52,895 nucleotides of DNA from Chitinophaga pinensis (GCA_943333125.1 CALQSB010000021.1:1-52895); one strand, 5' to 3'. Shown: positions 41,807 through 52,422, counted from the first letter of the stretch. Translations and numbers: made by a program. The notes: generated by a model not told the origin, from the letters alone.

Positions 41807-44800
41807 ATGAAATTCAGTCACTTACACGTACATACACAATACTCTTTACTGGATGGAGCGGCTTCTATCAAAGGGTTATACAAAAAAGCTATAAGTGATG
41901 GAATGCCTGCTTTGGCAATCAGTGATCATGGTAACATGTTTGGTGCCTTTGAATTTGTAAAAGAAGCCTATAATAATCTTGATGAATATGGCAAGCCTAA
42001 GATTAAACCAATTGTAGGCTGCGAGTTTTATATTACCCATGATCGAACCAGAAAGACCTTTAGCAAGGATGAAAAGGATCCGCGTCATCATCAGATTTTA
42101 TTAGCAAAAAATGATATTGGATATAAGAACCTCGTTAAACTGACTTCACTTGGATACATTGAAGGGATGTATTCAAAGTATCCAAGAATTGATAAAGAGC
42201 TTATTCATAAATATCATGAAGGTCTGATTGCAACAACATGTTGTTTGGGCGCATTGGTACCACAGGCCATTTTAAAAAAGGGGGAAGAAGAAGGTGAAAA
42301 TGAATTCAAATGGTGGTTGAATATTTTCCAGGAAGATTATTATGTAGAAATTCAGCGTCATGGTATGGCTGAGCAGGACAAGGTGAATGAAGTATTGCTG
42401 CGTTTTGCCAAAAAATATAATGTAAAAGTTATTGCCAGCAATGATAGTCACTATGTCAATCAAAGTGATTTCAATGCACATGATATTTTACTTTGCATCA
42501 ATACCGGTGAAAAACAAAGCACCCCTGCCCTTCGCGAATTTAATGACGACGATATATCAGCAAAGAATAAACGCTTTGCATTTCCCAATGATCAGTTTTA
42601 TTTTAAAACAACGGAGGAAATGAGTAAGGTGTTTCAAGATATTCCTGAAGCCATTGATAACACTAATGAAATTGTAGATAAAGTTGATTTGCTGGATTTG
42701 AAGAAAGATATTCTTCTGCCTCATTTTGTAGTGCCTGCAAATTTCAAAACACAGGATGATTATTTGGCTAGTATTACATGGGCCGGAGCAAAAGAAAGAT
42801 ATAAAATTCTTACTCCCGAAGCAGAGGAACGCATTCAATTTGAATTAGGCGTTATTCTAAAGATGGGTTTCGCAGGGTATTTTCTCATCGTTAGTGATTT
42901 TATCAGAGCAGGAAGAGAGCTGGGTGTATTTGTTGGACCTGGCCGTGGGTCTGCAGCAGGAAGTGTGGTTGCTTATTGTATAGGGATTACCAATATCGAT
43001 CCGATAAAGTATAATTTACTTTTCGAGCGTTTCTTAAATCCCGAGCGTAAGTCAATGCCCGATATAGATACCGATTTTGATGATGAAGGCAGACAGAAAG
43101 TAATCGATTATGTAGTTCAGAAATATGGCAAAAATCAAGTGGCGCAGATTATTACTTATGGAACGATGGCTGCAAAAAGCAGTATTGCCGATGTAGCCAG
43201 AGTTATGGATTTGCCTTTAGCGGAAAGCCGGGCAATTACAAAGCTGATCCCAGAAAAGCCAGGTATTACATTGAAAAGATTGTTGAAAGCGCCATTTACA
43301 ATTAAAGAAGCAAAAGATGGAGAGAAGTCGCTGGAAGAAAAAGAACAGCTGGGTTCAGAGGATTTTGAATCGGTAAAAAAACTTCGTGAGATTTATAATG
43401 GAAATGATCTTCAATCTAAAATTCTTCATGAAGCGGAAGTGCTGGAAGGATCTGTAAGAAACACCGGTATACATGCCGCAGGAATTATCATCGCTCCCAA
43501 AGACCTTACAGACCTAATTCCTGTGGCTACTTCAAAAGAATCTGAATTGTGGCTCACTCAAATTGAGGGAAATACAATCGAAGAAGCCGGAGTTATCAAA
43601 ATGGATTTTCTCGGACTTAAAACATTAAGTATTCTAAAAACGGCATTATCACTCATCAAGCGAAATCATGGGGTAACCATTGATATTGATAATATCCCTC
43701 TGGATGATGAAAAAACATACCGTCTATATCAGTTGGGTGATACCAATGCTACATTTCAGTTTGAGAGTGCTGGGATGCAAAAATATCTTCGCGAATTAAA
43801 ACCGGATAAATTTGATGATTTGATTGCAATGAATGCCTTGTATCGTCCGGGTCCGATGGCATATATTCCTCAATTTATTTCCAGAAAGCATGGCAGGGAA
43901 ATTGTAACATATGATTTGCCCGATATGCAGGGATATCTTGAAGAAACTTACGGAATTACTGTTTATCAGGAACAGGTGATGTTGCTCTCGCAGAAGCTTG
44001 CCAATTTCAGTAAAGGCGATGCGGATGTGTTGAGAAAGGCAATGGGTAAGAAACAGATCAGTACCCTGAATAAAATGAAAGTACAGTTTATTGAAGGCTC
44101 TACTGCCAATGGTCATCCCAAAGATAAACTGGAAAAAATATGGACAGACTGGGAAGCATTCGCACAATATGCATTCAATAAATCGCATTCCACTTGTTAT
44201 GCTTTTGTAGCGTATCAAACAGCATATTTAAAAGCACATTATCCCAGCGAATATATGGCCGCGGTGTTGAATCATGCCGGAAGTATTGATAAGATTACTT
44301 TCTTCATGGAAGAGTGTAAAAGAATGGAATTGAAAGTTCTGGGACCTGATATCAATGAATCTCAAAATGGTTTTGCCGTAAATGCAAATGGTGAAATAAG
44401 ATTTGGTTTCAGTGGATTAAAAGGCGTTGGTGAAGCTGCCATTGAAAATATCATTGAAGAACGAAATAAGCAAGGTCATTTCAACAGTATGTTTGATCTA
44501 GTTAAAAGAGTAAACCTGAGATCAGTTAACAAAAAATCTCTCGAAAGTCTGATTCACAGTGGCGCATTTGATTGTTTTAAAGAATATCACAGAGCTCAGT
44601 ACTTTTATCAGGCACCTGGCGATACTCCTTCTTTGGAAAAAATAGTAAAATTCGGTTCAATTTTTCAGTCACAATCTTCAAACGCTGCCAATACTTTATT
44701 TGGAGATATGCAAATGCCTGAAATCGTGTCGCCTAAAATTTCCAATTGTCCACCATGGCAACTTATTGAGCAGCTTGATTATGAAAAAGAGGTTACCGGG

Positions 44801-45436
44801 ATGTACATCAGTGGCCATCCTTTGGATAATTATCTATTTGAGTTGAATTACTATAATATTGTTCCACTTAATGAATTCAATGCTGTAAAATCTTTTATTG
44901 CAGAGAATCCCACCAGTAAAAATTTCAGGTTGGCAGGATTGGTTATTGATGCTCAGCACAGACTAACAAAAACCGGAAAAAATTTCGGGGTGTTGCACCT
45001 TGAGGATTTTAGTGGTAAATCTGAATTTATGCTTTGGAGTGAAGATTACGTAAAATACCTCAACTACCTGGAACCGGGAAGAATTATATTAATTGAAGGC
45101 TCATTCAAACAACGGTTTAATAATGGTCAGTTTGAATTTAAAATATCCAAAATGATACTTTTGGAAACATTGAAATCTACACTTACCAGGCAATTGATTA
45201 TTGATGTTTCTCCTCAGCATATTGATGATAAATTTGTTGATTTTTTTAATACTAATGCTATAAAATACCCAGGAAAAACTTCATTAAAATTCAATATTGT
45301 AGATACTTTAAATCAAAAAAGACTCACTATGAAGACTATGGAGATGGGTATTACGATGAATGATGACATGATAGAATTCATTAACAAAAACAAACATATT
45401 GAAGTCAGTGTAAAATTTCATGACAACCTGACCTAA
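41807..45436 (+). CDS. dnaE: DNA polymerase III alpha subunit
   Basis: 1209 residues from the ATG at 41807. This is the replicative polymerase. The PHP domain starts MKFSHLHVHTQYSLLDGA. The catalytic palm has GPGRGSAAGSVVAYC (near 378) and PDIDTDFDDEGRQ with three Asp around residue 420. The tandem helix-hairpin-helix region (RFGFSGLKGVGEAAIENII) and a C-terminal OB fold (FRLAGLVIDAQHRLTKTGKNFGVLHLEDFSG) complete the DnaE layout. An ATG seven codons upstream (41786) is possible, but family members begin near MKFSHLHVHT. A hairpin follows the stop at 45441-45471. Confidence 0.97.
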   Translation: MKFSHLHVHTQYSLLDGAASIKGLYKKAISDGMPALAISDHGNMFGAFEFVKEAYNNLDEYGKPKIKPIVGCEFYITHDRTRKTFSKDEKDPRHHQILLAKNDIGYKNLVKLTSLGYIEGMYSKYPRIDKELIHKYHEGLIATTCCLGALVPQAILKKGEEEGENEFKWWLNIFQEDYYVEIQRHGMAEQDKVNEVLLRFAKKYNVKVIASNDSHYVNQSDFNAHDILLCINTGEKQSTPALREFNDDDISAKNKRFAFPNDQFYFKTTEEMSKVFQDIPEAIDNTNEIVDKVDLLDLKKDILLPHFVVPANFKTQDDYLASITWAGAKERYKILTPEAEERIQFELGVILKMGFAGYFLIVSDFIRAGRELGVFVGPGRGSAAGSVVAYCIGITNIDPIKYNLLFERFLNPERKSMPDIDTDFDDEGRQKVIDYVVQKYGKNQVAQIITYGTMAAKSSIADVARVMDLPLAESRAITKLIPEKPGITLKRLLKAPFTIKEAKDGEKSLEEKEQLGSEDFESVKKLREIYNGNDLQSKILHEAEVLEGSVRNTGIHAAGIIIAPKDLTDLIPVATSKESELWLTQIEGNTIEEAGVIKMDFLGLKTLSILKTALSLIKRNHGVTIDIDNIPLDDEKTYRLYQLGDTNATFQFESAGMQKYLRELKPDKFDDLIAMNALYRPGPMAYIPQFISRKHGREIVTYDLPDMQGYLEETYGITVYQEQVMLLSQKLANFSKGDADVLRKAMGKKQISTLNKMKVQFIEGSTANGHPKDKLEKIWTDWEAFAQYAFNKSHSTCYAFVAYQTAYLKAHYPSEYMAAVLNHAGSIDKITFFMEECKRMELKVLGPDINESQNGFAVNANGEIRFGFSGLKGVGEAAIENIIEERNKQGHFNSMFDLVKRVNLRSVNKKSLESLIHSGAFDCFKEYHRAQYFYQAPGDTPSLEKIVKFGSIFQSQSSNAANTLFGDMQMPEIVSPKISNCPPWQLIEQLDYEKEVTGMYISGHPLDNYLFELNYYNIVPLNEFNAVKSFIAENPTSKNFRLAGLVIDAQHRLTKTGKNFGVLHLEDFSGKSEFMLWSEDYVKYLNYLEPGRIILIEGSFKQRFNNGQFEFKISKMILLETLKSTLTRQLIIDVSPQHIDDKFVDFFNTNAIKYPGKTSLKFNIVDTLNQKRLTMKTMEMGITMNDDMIEFINKNKHIEVSVKFHDNLT

Positions 45437-45440
45437 ATCG

Positions 45441-45471
45441 TATCCACATAAAAAAAACAGAGATGTGGATA
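45441..45471. terminator. Hairpin after dnaE
   Basis: A perfect 9-bp inverted repeat TATCCACAT / ATGTGGATA (45441-45449, 45463-45471) starts 4 bp after the dnaE stop. The loop has eight A, but there is no T tract after the right arm, so termination strength is doubtful. Confidence 0.45.
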
Positions 45472-45476
45472 TGTCA

Positions 45477-45509
45477 TTTATGCATTAATTAATTATGGAC
45501 TTAAATTTG
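45477..45509 (+). promoter_or_regulatory. trxA promoter
   Basis: TAAATTTG at 45502-45509 is an exact -7 match. A TTTA at 45477-45480, 21 bp upstream, may serve as a weak -33 element. The expected leader is about 37 nt. Confidence 0.5.
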
Positions 45510-45552
45510 CAAGCACTTCAATGTACTTTTTAAAACATAAAATATAAATATC

Positions 45553-45870
45553 ATGGCATTAGAATTCACAGATTCAAATTTTAAGACAGAAGTTTTAGAT
45601 TCAGATAAATTATCAGTAATAGACTTTTGGGCTGAATGGTGCGGACCATGCAGAGCTATTGGACCCGTTATTGAGGAATTAGCAAAAGAGTATGAAGGCA
45701 AAGTGAAAATCGGGAAAATAAATGTAGATCATAATCCTCAGGTTTCGATGAATTATGGCATCACCAGTATCCCTGCAATATTATTTGTTAAAAATGGCGA
45801 AGTCGTTGATAAGATGGTTGGCGCTCAACCTAAATCTAATTTTGTAAAAAAGATAGAAGCTTTAAAATAA
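45553..45870 (+). CDS. trxA: Thioredoxin
   Basis: 105 residues. The active site is WCGPC (Cys30, Cys33) in [17 protein letters not shown], with the conserved cis-Pro in [14 protein letters not shown] and a final helix. It is a cytoplasmic general disulfide reductase and a likely electron donor for MsrA and ribonucleotide reductase. Length is exactly typical. It has its own promoter and a strong terminator (45892-45925), so it seems to be a single-gene unit between dnaE and lepA. Confidence 0.96.
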   Translation: MALEFTDSNFKTEVLDSDKLSVIDFWAEWCGPCRAIGPVIEELAKEYEGKVKIGKINVDHNPQVSMNYGITSIPAILFVKNGEVVDKMVGAQPKSNFVKKIEALK

Positions 45871-45891
45871 GTTTACTGTAACCTCCAATTT

Positions 45892-45925
45892 AAAAAAGGT
45901 TGTCTCATTTAAGGCAACCTTTTTT
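45892..45925. terminator. Bidirectional terminator between trxA and lepA
   Basis: Stem AAAAAAGGTTG / CAACCTTTTTT (45892-45902, 45915-45925), extendable by two pairs, with A and T tails that suit both orientations of the convergent genes. Confidence 0.85.
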
Positions 45926-45964
45926 AATATACATTCAATCAGATTTCAAAAGCAAAATCCGGGT

Positions 45965-47785
45965 TTAATCATCTAATTTCAACACAGCAAGAAATGCTTC
46001 TTGTGGAATTTCTACATTGCCAATCAGGCGCATTCTTTTTTTACCTTCTTTTTGTTTTTCCAGAAGTTTACGTTTACGACTGATATCACCTCCATAACAT
46101 TTCGCGGTAACATCTTTTCTCATTGCACTAATATTTTCGCGGGCAATTACTTTTGCTCCAATTGCCGCCTGAATGGCAATTTGAAACTGTTGGCGGGTAA
46201 GTAATTCTTTTAATTTTTCGCAAAGTTTTCTTCCAAATTCTTGAGCACGACTACGATGAATAAGTGCACTTAATGCGTCTACCTTTTCTCCATTTAAAAG
46301 AATATCCATCCTCACAATATCACTTTGTCTGAATTCTAAAGGATGATAATCAAAAGAAGCATAACCTCTGGTTTGAGATTTTAATTTATCATAAAAATCA
46401 AAAACAATTTCGGTTAAGGGCATTTCAAAAGTAAGTTCCACTCTTGTAGGAGTAAGATATCCCTGATGAATAAGCATTCCGCGTTTCCCAATACATAAGG
46501 TCATGATATTGCCAATATAATCAGGCTTAGTGATAATCTGAGCTTTTATGAATGGTTCTTCTATACGGTCTGTACTGGTTGGGTCAGGTAATGTAGATGG
46601 ATTATGAACATCTATTTTTTCACCTTTATTGGTATATGCAATAAAACTTACATTGGGTACTGTAGTAATAACCGTTTGATTAAATTCTCTTTCCAACCTT
46701 TCCTGAATGATTTCCATATGCAGTAATCCAAGAAATCCGCATCTGAACCCAAAGCCAAGAGCCTGAGATGTTTCTAATTCAAAAGTTAAAGAAGCATCAT
46801 TCAACTGAAGCTTTTCCATGCAATCTCTTAATTCTTCAAACTTATCTGTATCAACTGGGAATATTCCTGCAAATACCATTGGTTTTACATCTTCAAAACC
46901 ATCTATCCTTTCATGTGTAGGGTTAATAACGTTGGTTAATGTGTCGCCAACTTTTACTTCTTTTGCATTTTTTATTCCAGTAATGATATAACCTACATCT
47001 CCGCATAATACCTGGTCTTTTTTTTCCAGACCTAGTTTAAGTATCCCCACCTCATCGGCAAAATACTCATTATCTGTACTAAAGAATTTTACTTTATCTC
47101 CTTTTTTAAGTGAGCCATTGAATATTCTGAAATAAACGATAATGCCTCTGAAGCTATTAAAAACACTGTCAAAAATCAACGCCTGTAAAGGTGCATTGGG
47201 ATCGCCATGTGGAGGAGGAATTCTTTCGCAAATTGCTTCCAATATTTCTGTAATGCCAATGCCTGATTTACCACTGGCCAATAAGATGTCTTCTTCTTTG
47301 CAGCCAATTAGTTCAATGATTTGATCCATAACCTCAGGAATCATTGCCCCATCCATATCAATTTTATTGATTACCGGGATGATTTCCAGATCATTTTCTA
47401 TAGCAAGATATAAGTTGCTTATGGTTTGAGCCTGAATACCCTGTGTGGCATCGACCAAAAGTAAGGCACCTTCACACGAAGCAAGAGCACGACTTACTTC
47501 ATAACTAAAATCAACATGGCCCGGGGTGTCTATTAAATTAAGGGTGTATTCTCCTTCCTCTACATTTTTGGGTGCATTATTGCCATATTTGTAGGGATAA
47601 TTAATTTGAATGGCATGACTTTTTATGGTAATCCCTTTCTCTCTTTCGAGATCCATATCATCTAATACCTGAGCTTGCATGTCACGCTCACTAATGGTAT
47701 TAGTAGTTTGTAACAATCGGTCTGCCAAGGTACTTTTACCGTGATCAATGTGGGCAATTATACAAAAATTTCTTATCTTCTTCAT
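45965..47785 (-). CDS. lepA: Elongation factor 4 (LepA GTPase)
   Basis: 606 residues. This ribosome-bound GTPase back-translocates or helps ribosome assembly. The G domain starts [22 protein letters not shown], with switch [18 protein letters not shown] and NKIDM. The LepA-specific C-terminal domain is evident in [24 protein letters not shown]. There is no EF-G domain IV, as expected. Length is standard at about 600. A TACTTTTG element at 47810-47817 lies just upstream. It converges on trxA. Confidence 0.97.
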   Translation of the reverse strand: MKKIRNFCIIAHIDHGKSTLADRLLQTTNTISERDMQAQVLDDMDLEREKGITIKSHAIQINYPYKYGNNAPKNVEEGEYTLNLIDTPGHVDFSYEVSRALASCEGALLLVDATQGIQAQTISNLYLAIENDLEIIPVINKIDMDGAMIPEVMDQIIELIGCKEEDILLASGKSGIGITEILEAICERIPPPHGDPNAPLQALIFDSVFNSFRGIIVYFRIFNGSLKKGDKVKFFSTDNEYFADEVGILKLGLEKKDQVLCGDVGYIITGIKNAKEVKVGDTLTNVINPTHERIDGFEDVKPMVFAGIFPVDTDKFEELRDCMEKLQLNDASLTFELETSQALGFGFRCGFLGLLHMEIIQERLEREFNQTVITTVPNVSFIAYTNKGEKIDVHNPSTLPDPTSTDRIEEPFIKAQIITKPDYIGNIMTLCIGKRGMLIHQGYLTPTRVELTFEMPLTEIVFDFYDKLKSQTRGYASFDYHPLEFRQSDIVRMDILLNGEKVDALSALIHRSRAQEFGRKLCEKLKELLTRQQFQIAIQAAIGAKVIARENISAMRKDVTAKCYGGDISRKRKLLEKQKEGKKRMRLIGNVEIPQEAFLAVLKLDD

Positions 47786-47809
47786 TTACTGAAATACACT
47801 TATGGGTTG

Positions 47810-47817
47810 CAAAAGTA
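47810..47817 (-). promoter_or_regulatory. -7 element of lepA
   Basis: TACTTTTG on the minus strand is an exact TAnnTTTG match, 24 bp before the lepA ATG. No clear TTG lies at 19-22 bp. Confidence 0.45.
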
Positions 47818-47981
47818 GCTCATTTAAGGCGGATTTTACACATAAAAGAGGTCTTTTAATTTGCGGAATAAAAATAGTATCTGGCACTTCATTTTTATAA
47901 AAAAAATCTTCTATAATCTGTCTTTGCACTTTTTTTTTATTGTACAATGATTATCTTTATCTTCTAAAAAATAATTTTAAA

Positions 47982-48401
47982 ATGGAAAATCTTTTTAACG
48001 ACAATTTTACAGGAAAGAATGAGGGAGATCCTGAATTAAACAGTAACCTAAAGTTTCTAACCGCGACATCAATTATTGGTGATAAAGTAAGAAATAATGA
48101 AGACGAACATCTGGGTTCAATTCATGATATTATGCTCGATATCCGCTCAGGAAAAATAGAATATTATGTAATTGAATTTGGAGGTTTTTTGGGAATTGGA
48201 GAAAAGTTTTTTGCTATTCCTTTTCATTTACTTCAAATAGATCCGGAGCATAAAGTTTTTCGTTTTAATGAAAAGCGTGAAACACTAAAAAAAGCACCTG
48301 GTTTTGATAAACATCACTGGCCAGAAACCAATGAACACAAAATAGAATACAGTTCTGTTAGCTGGGGATTTTGGGATAATCCAGAAGAAGAAGAATATTA
48401 A
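47982..48401 (+). CDS. PRC-barrel domain protein
   Basis: 139 residues from the ATG at 47982. The PRC-barrel fold is seen in FLTATSIIGDKVRNNEDEHLGSIHDIMLDIRSGKIEYYVIEFGGFLGIGEKFFAIPFHLLQ. This domain occurs in photosynthetic reaction centre H subunits, RimM and many small stress-related proteins, and often binds other proteins or RNA. The tail is rich in Glu, Trp and His and ends EEEEY. The frame extends to a TTG at 47940, but the ATG is preferred. Candidate -7 elements are TGTCTTTG (47919-47926) and TATCTTTA (47952-47959), each one base off. The last 4 bp overlap the convergent NlpC/P60 gene. Confidence 0.85.
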   Translation: MENLFNDNFTGKNEGDPELNSNLKFLTATSIIGDKVRNNEDEHLGSIHDIMLDIRSGKIEYYVIEFGGFLGIGEKFFAIPFHLLQIDPEHKVFRFNEKRETLKKAPGFDKHHWPETNEHKIEYSSVSWGFWDNPEEEEY

Positions 48402-48964
48402 GGTTTAAAAAATCTATTCACTTTTACAAATCTGTCTGTAAAGTACTGAGTCATTTGCGATTCCATAATTCCTCTCCCTCCTCCTGAGGCTGAGTGGATG
48501 AATGTAATTTTGTCATTTTGATTATCAGTGATAAAGCCCATGTGGCCAACGGTTCGGGACTTAGAATCGCTTCCTGTAAAAAGTATAATATCTCCTTTTT
48601 TACTTTCTGCAATGGTTATTTCGTGCCCTGCATTTGTATATTCAACCGAAATCCTGGGCGCTTTGATATTGAAATGATTAAATACATACCATACGAATCC
48701 TGAGCAGTCGAAACCCGTTTCTTTTTTACTGCCTCCAAAACTATACTTTATTCCTTTCAGACTTTCTGCAAATTCAATAAATTCTTCTGGAGTAGTTTTC
48801 CCGGGGTTTATGTTTACAGAAGTTACTGCATTCCTGATTCTAATGTGGCTTTTTATGTCTTTGTTTTTTGCTACTCCTGACATTTTTCTTGAATGACTGC
48901 AACTCGATAAAACCAAAATAGATAAAGTAATAAATATTGAATTCAGTATTGTACTTTTTTGCAT
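48398..48964 (-). CDS. NlpC/P60 family lipoprotein
   Basis: 188 residues. A lipoprotein signal (MQKSTILNSIFITLSILVLSSCSHS, lipobox Cys about residue 22) precedes an NlpC/P60 domain: GIKYSFGGSKKETGFDCSGFVWYVF with the catalytic Cys, RTVGHMGFI with the catalytic His, and FIHSASGGGRGI. It is likely a membrane-anchored peptidoglycan endopeptidase of the Spr/NlpC type. It is the second such enzyme in the window (the other is at 40841). It lies downstream of the terminator of the large T9SS protein, so it needs its own promoter, which I could not place. Confidence 0.9.
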   Translation of the reverse strand: MQKSTILNSIFITLSILVLSSCSHSRKMSGVAKNKDIKSHIRIRNAVTSVNINPGKTTPEEFIEFAESLKGIKYSFGGSKKETGFDCSGFVWYVFNHFNIKAPRISVEYTNAGHEITIAESKKGDIILFTGSDSKSRTVGHMGFITDNQNDKITFIHSASGGGRGIMESQMTQYFTDRFVKVNRFFKP

Positions 48965-48993
48965 TGAAGTGAAATTTTTAATCTCGGTTATAA

Positions 48994-49027
48994 AAAAAAT
49001 AGGCTGCTAATTAGCAGCCTATTTTTT
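48994..49027 (-). terminator. Terminator of the large T9SS protein gene
   Basis: A near-perfect palindrome: AAAAAATAGGCTGC on one side, GCAGCCTATTTTTT on the other, with a TAATTA centre. On the minus strand it ends in a T run just after the stop at 49054. It is symmetric and so could work in both directions. Confidence 0.85.
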
Positions 49028-49053
49028 GAAAATATTGATCAGGAATGAATCGC

Positions 49054-52000
49054 TTATTTCTTAATAAACTTACCTGCTACATTTGAATTAATTGAAATCA
49101 AATTGACAGTATAAGTTCCAGAAGCAAAATTATGAACATCAAATGGAATGATATTGTTTCCTGAATTTAATGTAATCGTTTGCTTTGCTACCGTTCTACC
49201 CGTTGCATCGTAAATAATTACAGTAGACTTTTGTAGGTTAGGAGAAGTAATCAACACATTGATGTTTGCTGTTGTTGGATTTGGATATATTCCATCTATA
49301 GTCAATGTTGTTAAGTTACCATCTTTAATAACTACAACGTTACTCAATTTGCTGTGGTTGTCATAATCCATTTGCAGTAATCTGTAGTATTGGATACTTC
49401 CAAGGTAATTTACATCAGCAAACTGATAATTTAGATTTCCTGTGCTATTTCCTCCTGGTGCTAATGAATTCACAAATCCAATTTTTGTAAAATCTACACC
49501 ATTGTATGATCTCTGAATTTCAAAACCACGATTATTAACTTCATTAGCAGAAGTCCAGGTTAATTTGTTTGACTTTCCGTTTTTAAAACCATTAAAATTT
49601 AATAAAGTAATTGGTGCCGTAGGAGAAATAAAGATAGTTACAGCACTGATTGCTATAAGTCCACATGCATTCTGATTTGAAGTAAGGGTCAATTGAACCG
49701 AACCATTACTAACTTCGTCTGTACTAGGTGTGTAAACTGCATTTAAAGCTGTGTTATCTGGAGTATATGTTCCATTACCTCCTATCCAAAATCCACCAAT
49801 TGCATTAGTGATAACGCCATCTAACAGTGCTGTTGCACCTGCATCTATAGTTTGATCAGGTCCTGCATAAGAAGTTGGAGCAGCTATAATGATCAAATTC
49901 AAAAAGGCGAAGGAATCACATCCAGCAGCATTAACTGTTGCGAATGAATAGTTGCCACTTGCAGTATAGTCATTTCCGTTCCAATTAAATGTTCCACAAA
50001 CAGTTGTATCTAAATTGCTTGAAGTAGGTACACATGGAGCTGTAATCGTAATTACAACATTACTTGTAACTGGTCCGCAAGTGCCCACATATTCAAGAGT
50101 TAATGTAACAGAACCGTCAATTATTTCTTGGGCACTTGGAGTATAAGTTGCATTTACATCAGTATTATTAGGAGAGAATGTTCCTGTACCACCTATCCAT
50201 GAACCACCAAGTGAACCAGATATAGAACCTGCTAATGTTGCATCTGCTCCTGCATTTATAGTTTGGTTTGTTCCAGCATTAACTGTAGGAGTGTTATTAA
50301 CTATTAAATTCAATGTAGCAGTAGAATCACATCCTGCAGCATTGGTAAATTGTTCAGTATAAGTTCCTGATGAAGTACGATCTACGCCATTCCAGTTATA
50401 AACGTCACAAACAGTTGTATCAAAAGTACTTGAAGTTGGAACACAAGCTGTTGTGTAGAATAAATCAATAAGAGAAATGTAGCCAAAGAAGCTACCAGAT
50501 GGAACTCTTATGTCAAAGCTCATTTCTGTTTGACCGGTAATGGTAAAATAAGCGGCATTATTGTAATTGGTGTTATTGACAGCATCATAAGATTGCCATG
50601 TAGTCTCGTCTTGTCTTTTGATTTCAATAATTCTACTGGAATTGGTTATAGTTTTAGCTCCCCAGAATTTAACTGAGTAAGTTTGGTTAGGATTCAATCC
50701 TGTTAATTTCCAGCTTCCGTTAGTTGCACTTGGATCGGCAAAAGCATAATCCGTAGTTGCTGAATTAATATAATCATTAACAACACCAACGGTATTGCCC
50801 GTATTAACGCCTGGGCCAGCTAGATTAAACGTACCATCAATACGATTTACCACTTCTAATCCAATGCCTGTTCCAACATTTGTAGTGTTAACCGCATCTG
50901 TAGTTTTAACACCAACAGTTCCTGTAGTAATGTTGTTCCAGTAATTACCATTTACATCAGGTGCTGCTGTTAAGCTTGCTCCGAAATCAAATAATATTCT
51001 TGATCCAACAAATACAGTTACAGTAGATGTTCCTACACTACCAGAATTGTCAGTAACCGTTAATTCAAATTGGTATATACCATCCACTAAATTGCTAATA
51101 TTGGCAACTGCACTATTATCGCCTGTAATATTATATTGAGTAGGTCCGGAAATTCTAGTCCACTGATAACTTGTGATGGTGCCATCAGGATCATTAGAAA
51201 GAGAACCATCAAGTGAAGTTGAGTTATTAGGAATGTTTAAATATTGATTATTACCGGCATAAGCAATCGGAGCTAAATTAGGAGCATCTGATGCAGAGGT
51301 CCTAGAAATATCAATCAAACTGATATATCCAAAAGGACTTCCTGTTTGCACTCTGATATCAAAACTCATTTCAGTTTCGCCTGTAAATGTAAATACTGCC
51401 GCAGTGTTGAAATCAGAATTGTCTTTAGCATTGTATGATTGCCATGTACTTTGATTAGATTGTTTTATTTCAATAAAACAATCATAGGGAACTGCTCTCG
51501 TTCCCCAGAATTTTATTGTATATGTTCTGCTGCTTTCCAAACCTGTAATTTTCCATCCTGCATCTACTGCTGTTTGGTCTGCATAAGCGTAATCAGTTGT
51601 TGCATTTGCTAGGTAATCACCTACTACTGCCGTTGTATTTTGTGTATTTAAACCAGAAGCATTTAAGTTAAAGGTTCCATCAATTCTATTAAATACATCC
51701 AATCCCAAAGATGTTCTGGCATTTGAAGTAGTTATTGCGTTGGATAATTTTACACCATTGTTAACTGCATATACATTATTCCAATAATTGCTATTAGCAT
51801 CAGGTGAAGACGTTGTAGTTGGTCCGAAATCAATAAGAATACGAGTGCTGACAGTAATGATTATCGTGTCTTTTGCGCTGTTAGCTGCATCATCTGTAAC
51901 AGTTAATTCTAGGGAATAAGTTCCTTCTACTAAATTAGAGAAAGTTGTACTGGGTATACTATTGTCAGCAATCTGATAAACAGTAGGCCCCGCAACTACA

Positions 52001-52203
52001 GCCCAGCTATAACTTACAATTAGTCCTGCTGTAGAGCTGGCAACTGCATTTAAGCTAAGTGAATTGTTTGGTAATGTAAGTGATGCGTCACTGCCTGCAT
52101 TAACAGTTATTTCTCCTGCATTCGCAAATGAAATAAAAGAAGTGAAAATAAGCAGAAATGAAAATGTAAAAGCTCGAACTAATCTTAGATAAAGTTTTGG
52201 CAT
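49054..52203 (-). CDS. Large secreted multidomain protein with T9SS sorting domain
   Basis: 1049 residues with a signal peptide (about 1-29, ending SFANA). Two tandem modules of about 270 residues follow: a PKD-like domain (NAGSDASLTLPNNSLSLNAVAS; second copy AYAGNNQYLNIPNNSTSLDGS), then a carbohydrate-binding-like beta domain (RILIDFGPTT and RILFDFGASL; both end FGYISLID). Next come two units of about 130 residues that each start with CVPTSS and contain a DTTVC, NWNG, NAAGCDS and IGG(T/N)GT pattern. A linker (LNFNGFKNGKSNKLTW) leads to the type A T9SS C-terminal domain (IYPNPTTANINVLI, GKFIKK). The protein is probably a surface adhesin or polysaccharide-binding protein; no catalytic residues were recognised. 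Confidence 0.85.
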   Translation of the reverse strand: MPKLYLRLVRAFTFSFLLIFTSFISFANAGEITVNAGSDASLTLPNNSLSLNAVASSTAGLIVSYSWAVVAGPTVYQIADNSIPSTTFSNLVEGTYSLELTVTDDAANSAKDTIIITVSTRILIDFGPTTTSSPDANSNYWNNVYAVNNGVKLSNAITTSNARTSLGLDVFNRIDGTFNLNASGLNTQNTTAVVGDYLANATTDYAYADQTAVDAGWKITGLESSRTYTIKFWGTRAVPYDCFIEIKQSNQSTWQSYNAKDNSDFNTAAVFTFTGETEMSFDIRVQTGSPFGYISLIDISRTSASDAPNLAPIAYAGNNQYLNIPNNSTSLDGSLSNDPDGTITSYQWTRISGPTQYNITGDNSAVANISNLVDGIYQFELTVTDNSGSVGTSTVTVFVGSRILFDFGASLTAAPDVNGNYWNNITTGTVGVKTTDAVNTTNVGTGIGLEVVNRIDGTFNLAGPGVNTGNTVGVVNDYINSATTDYAFADPSATNGSWKLTGLNPNQTYSVKFWGAKTITNSSRIIEIKRQDETTWQSYDAVNNTNYNNAAYFTITGQTEMSFDIRVPSGSFFGYISLIDLFYTTACVPTSSTFDTTVCDVYNWNGVDRTSSGTYTEQFTNAAGCDSTATLNLIVNNTPTVNAGTNQTINAGADATLAGSISGSLGGSWIGGTGTFSPNNTDVNATYTPSAQEIIDGSVTLTLEYVGTCGPVTSNVVITITAPCVPTSSNLDTTVCGTFNWNGNDYTASGNYSFATVNAAGCDSFAFLNLIIIAAPTSYAGPDQTIDAGATALLDGVITNAIGGFWIGGNGTYTPDNTALNAVYTPSTDEVSNGSVQLTLTSNQNACGLIAISAVTIFISPTAPITLLNFNGFKNGKSNKLTWTSANEVNNRGFEIQRSYNGVDFTKIGFVNSLAPGGNSTGNLNYQFADVNYLGSIQYYRLLQMDYDNHSKLSNVVVIKDGNLTTLTIDGIYPNPTTANINVLITSPNLQKSTVIIYDATGRTVAKQTITLNSGNNIIPFDVHNFASGTYTVNLISINSNVAGKFIKK

Positions 52204-52382
52204 AAATTGTTTTTTATATTAGATGATTGAATGGGTTAATCTTAAAGAACAAGAAATTAATGATTTATTTTTCGACATCGATAGAATGGCGATTTTAAAT
52301 AAATAACTTAATTACCTGTTAAAAATTTAGAGTCGAAGTTAAGGCATTATTCTAAAATCAAACAAATATTGTATAAGAATAT

Positions 52383-52422
52383 AAAAAAAAATCAGAACTG
52401 ATTATTGTTCTGATTTTTTTTT
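52383..52422 (-). terminator. Terminator of the right-edge T9SS gene
   Basis: A 16-bp stem with A9 and T9 flanks around ATCAGAAC / GTTCTGAT and an 8-nt loop (52399-52406), just downstream of the stop at 52446 on the minus strand. Confidence 0.85.

Noticed and set aside
43796..44218. A 140-codon minus-strand frame inside dnaE.
   Set aside because: It is a shadow of the dnaE frame; its translation has no recognisable domain and the plus-strand gene is unambiguous.
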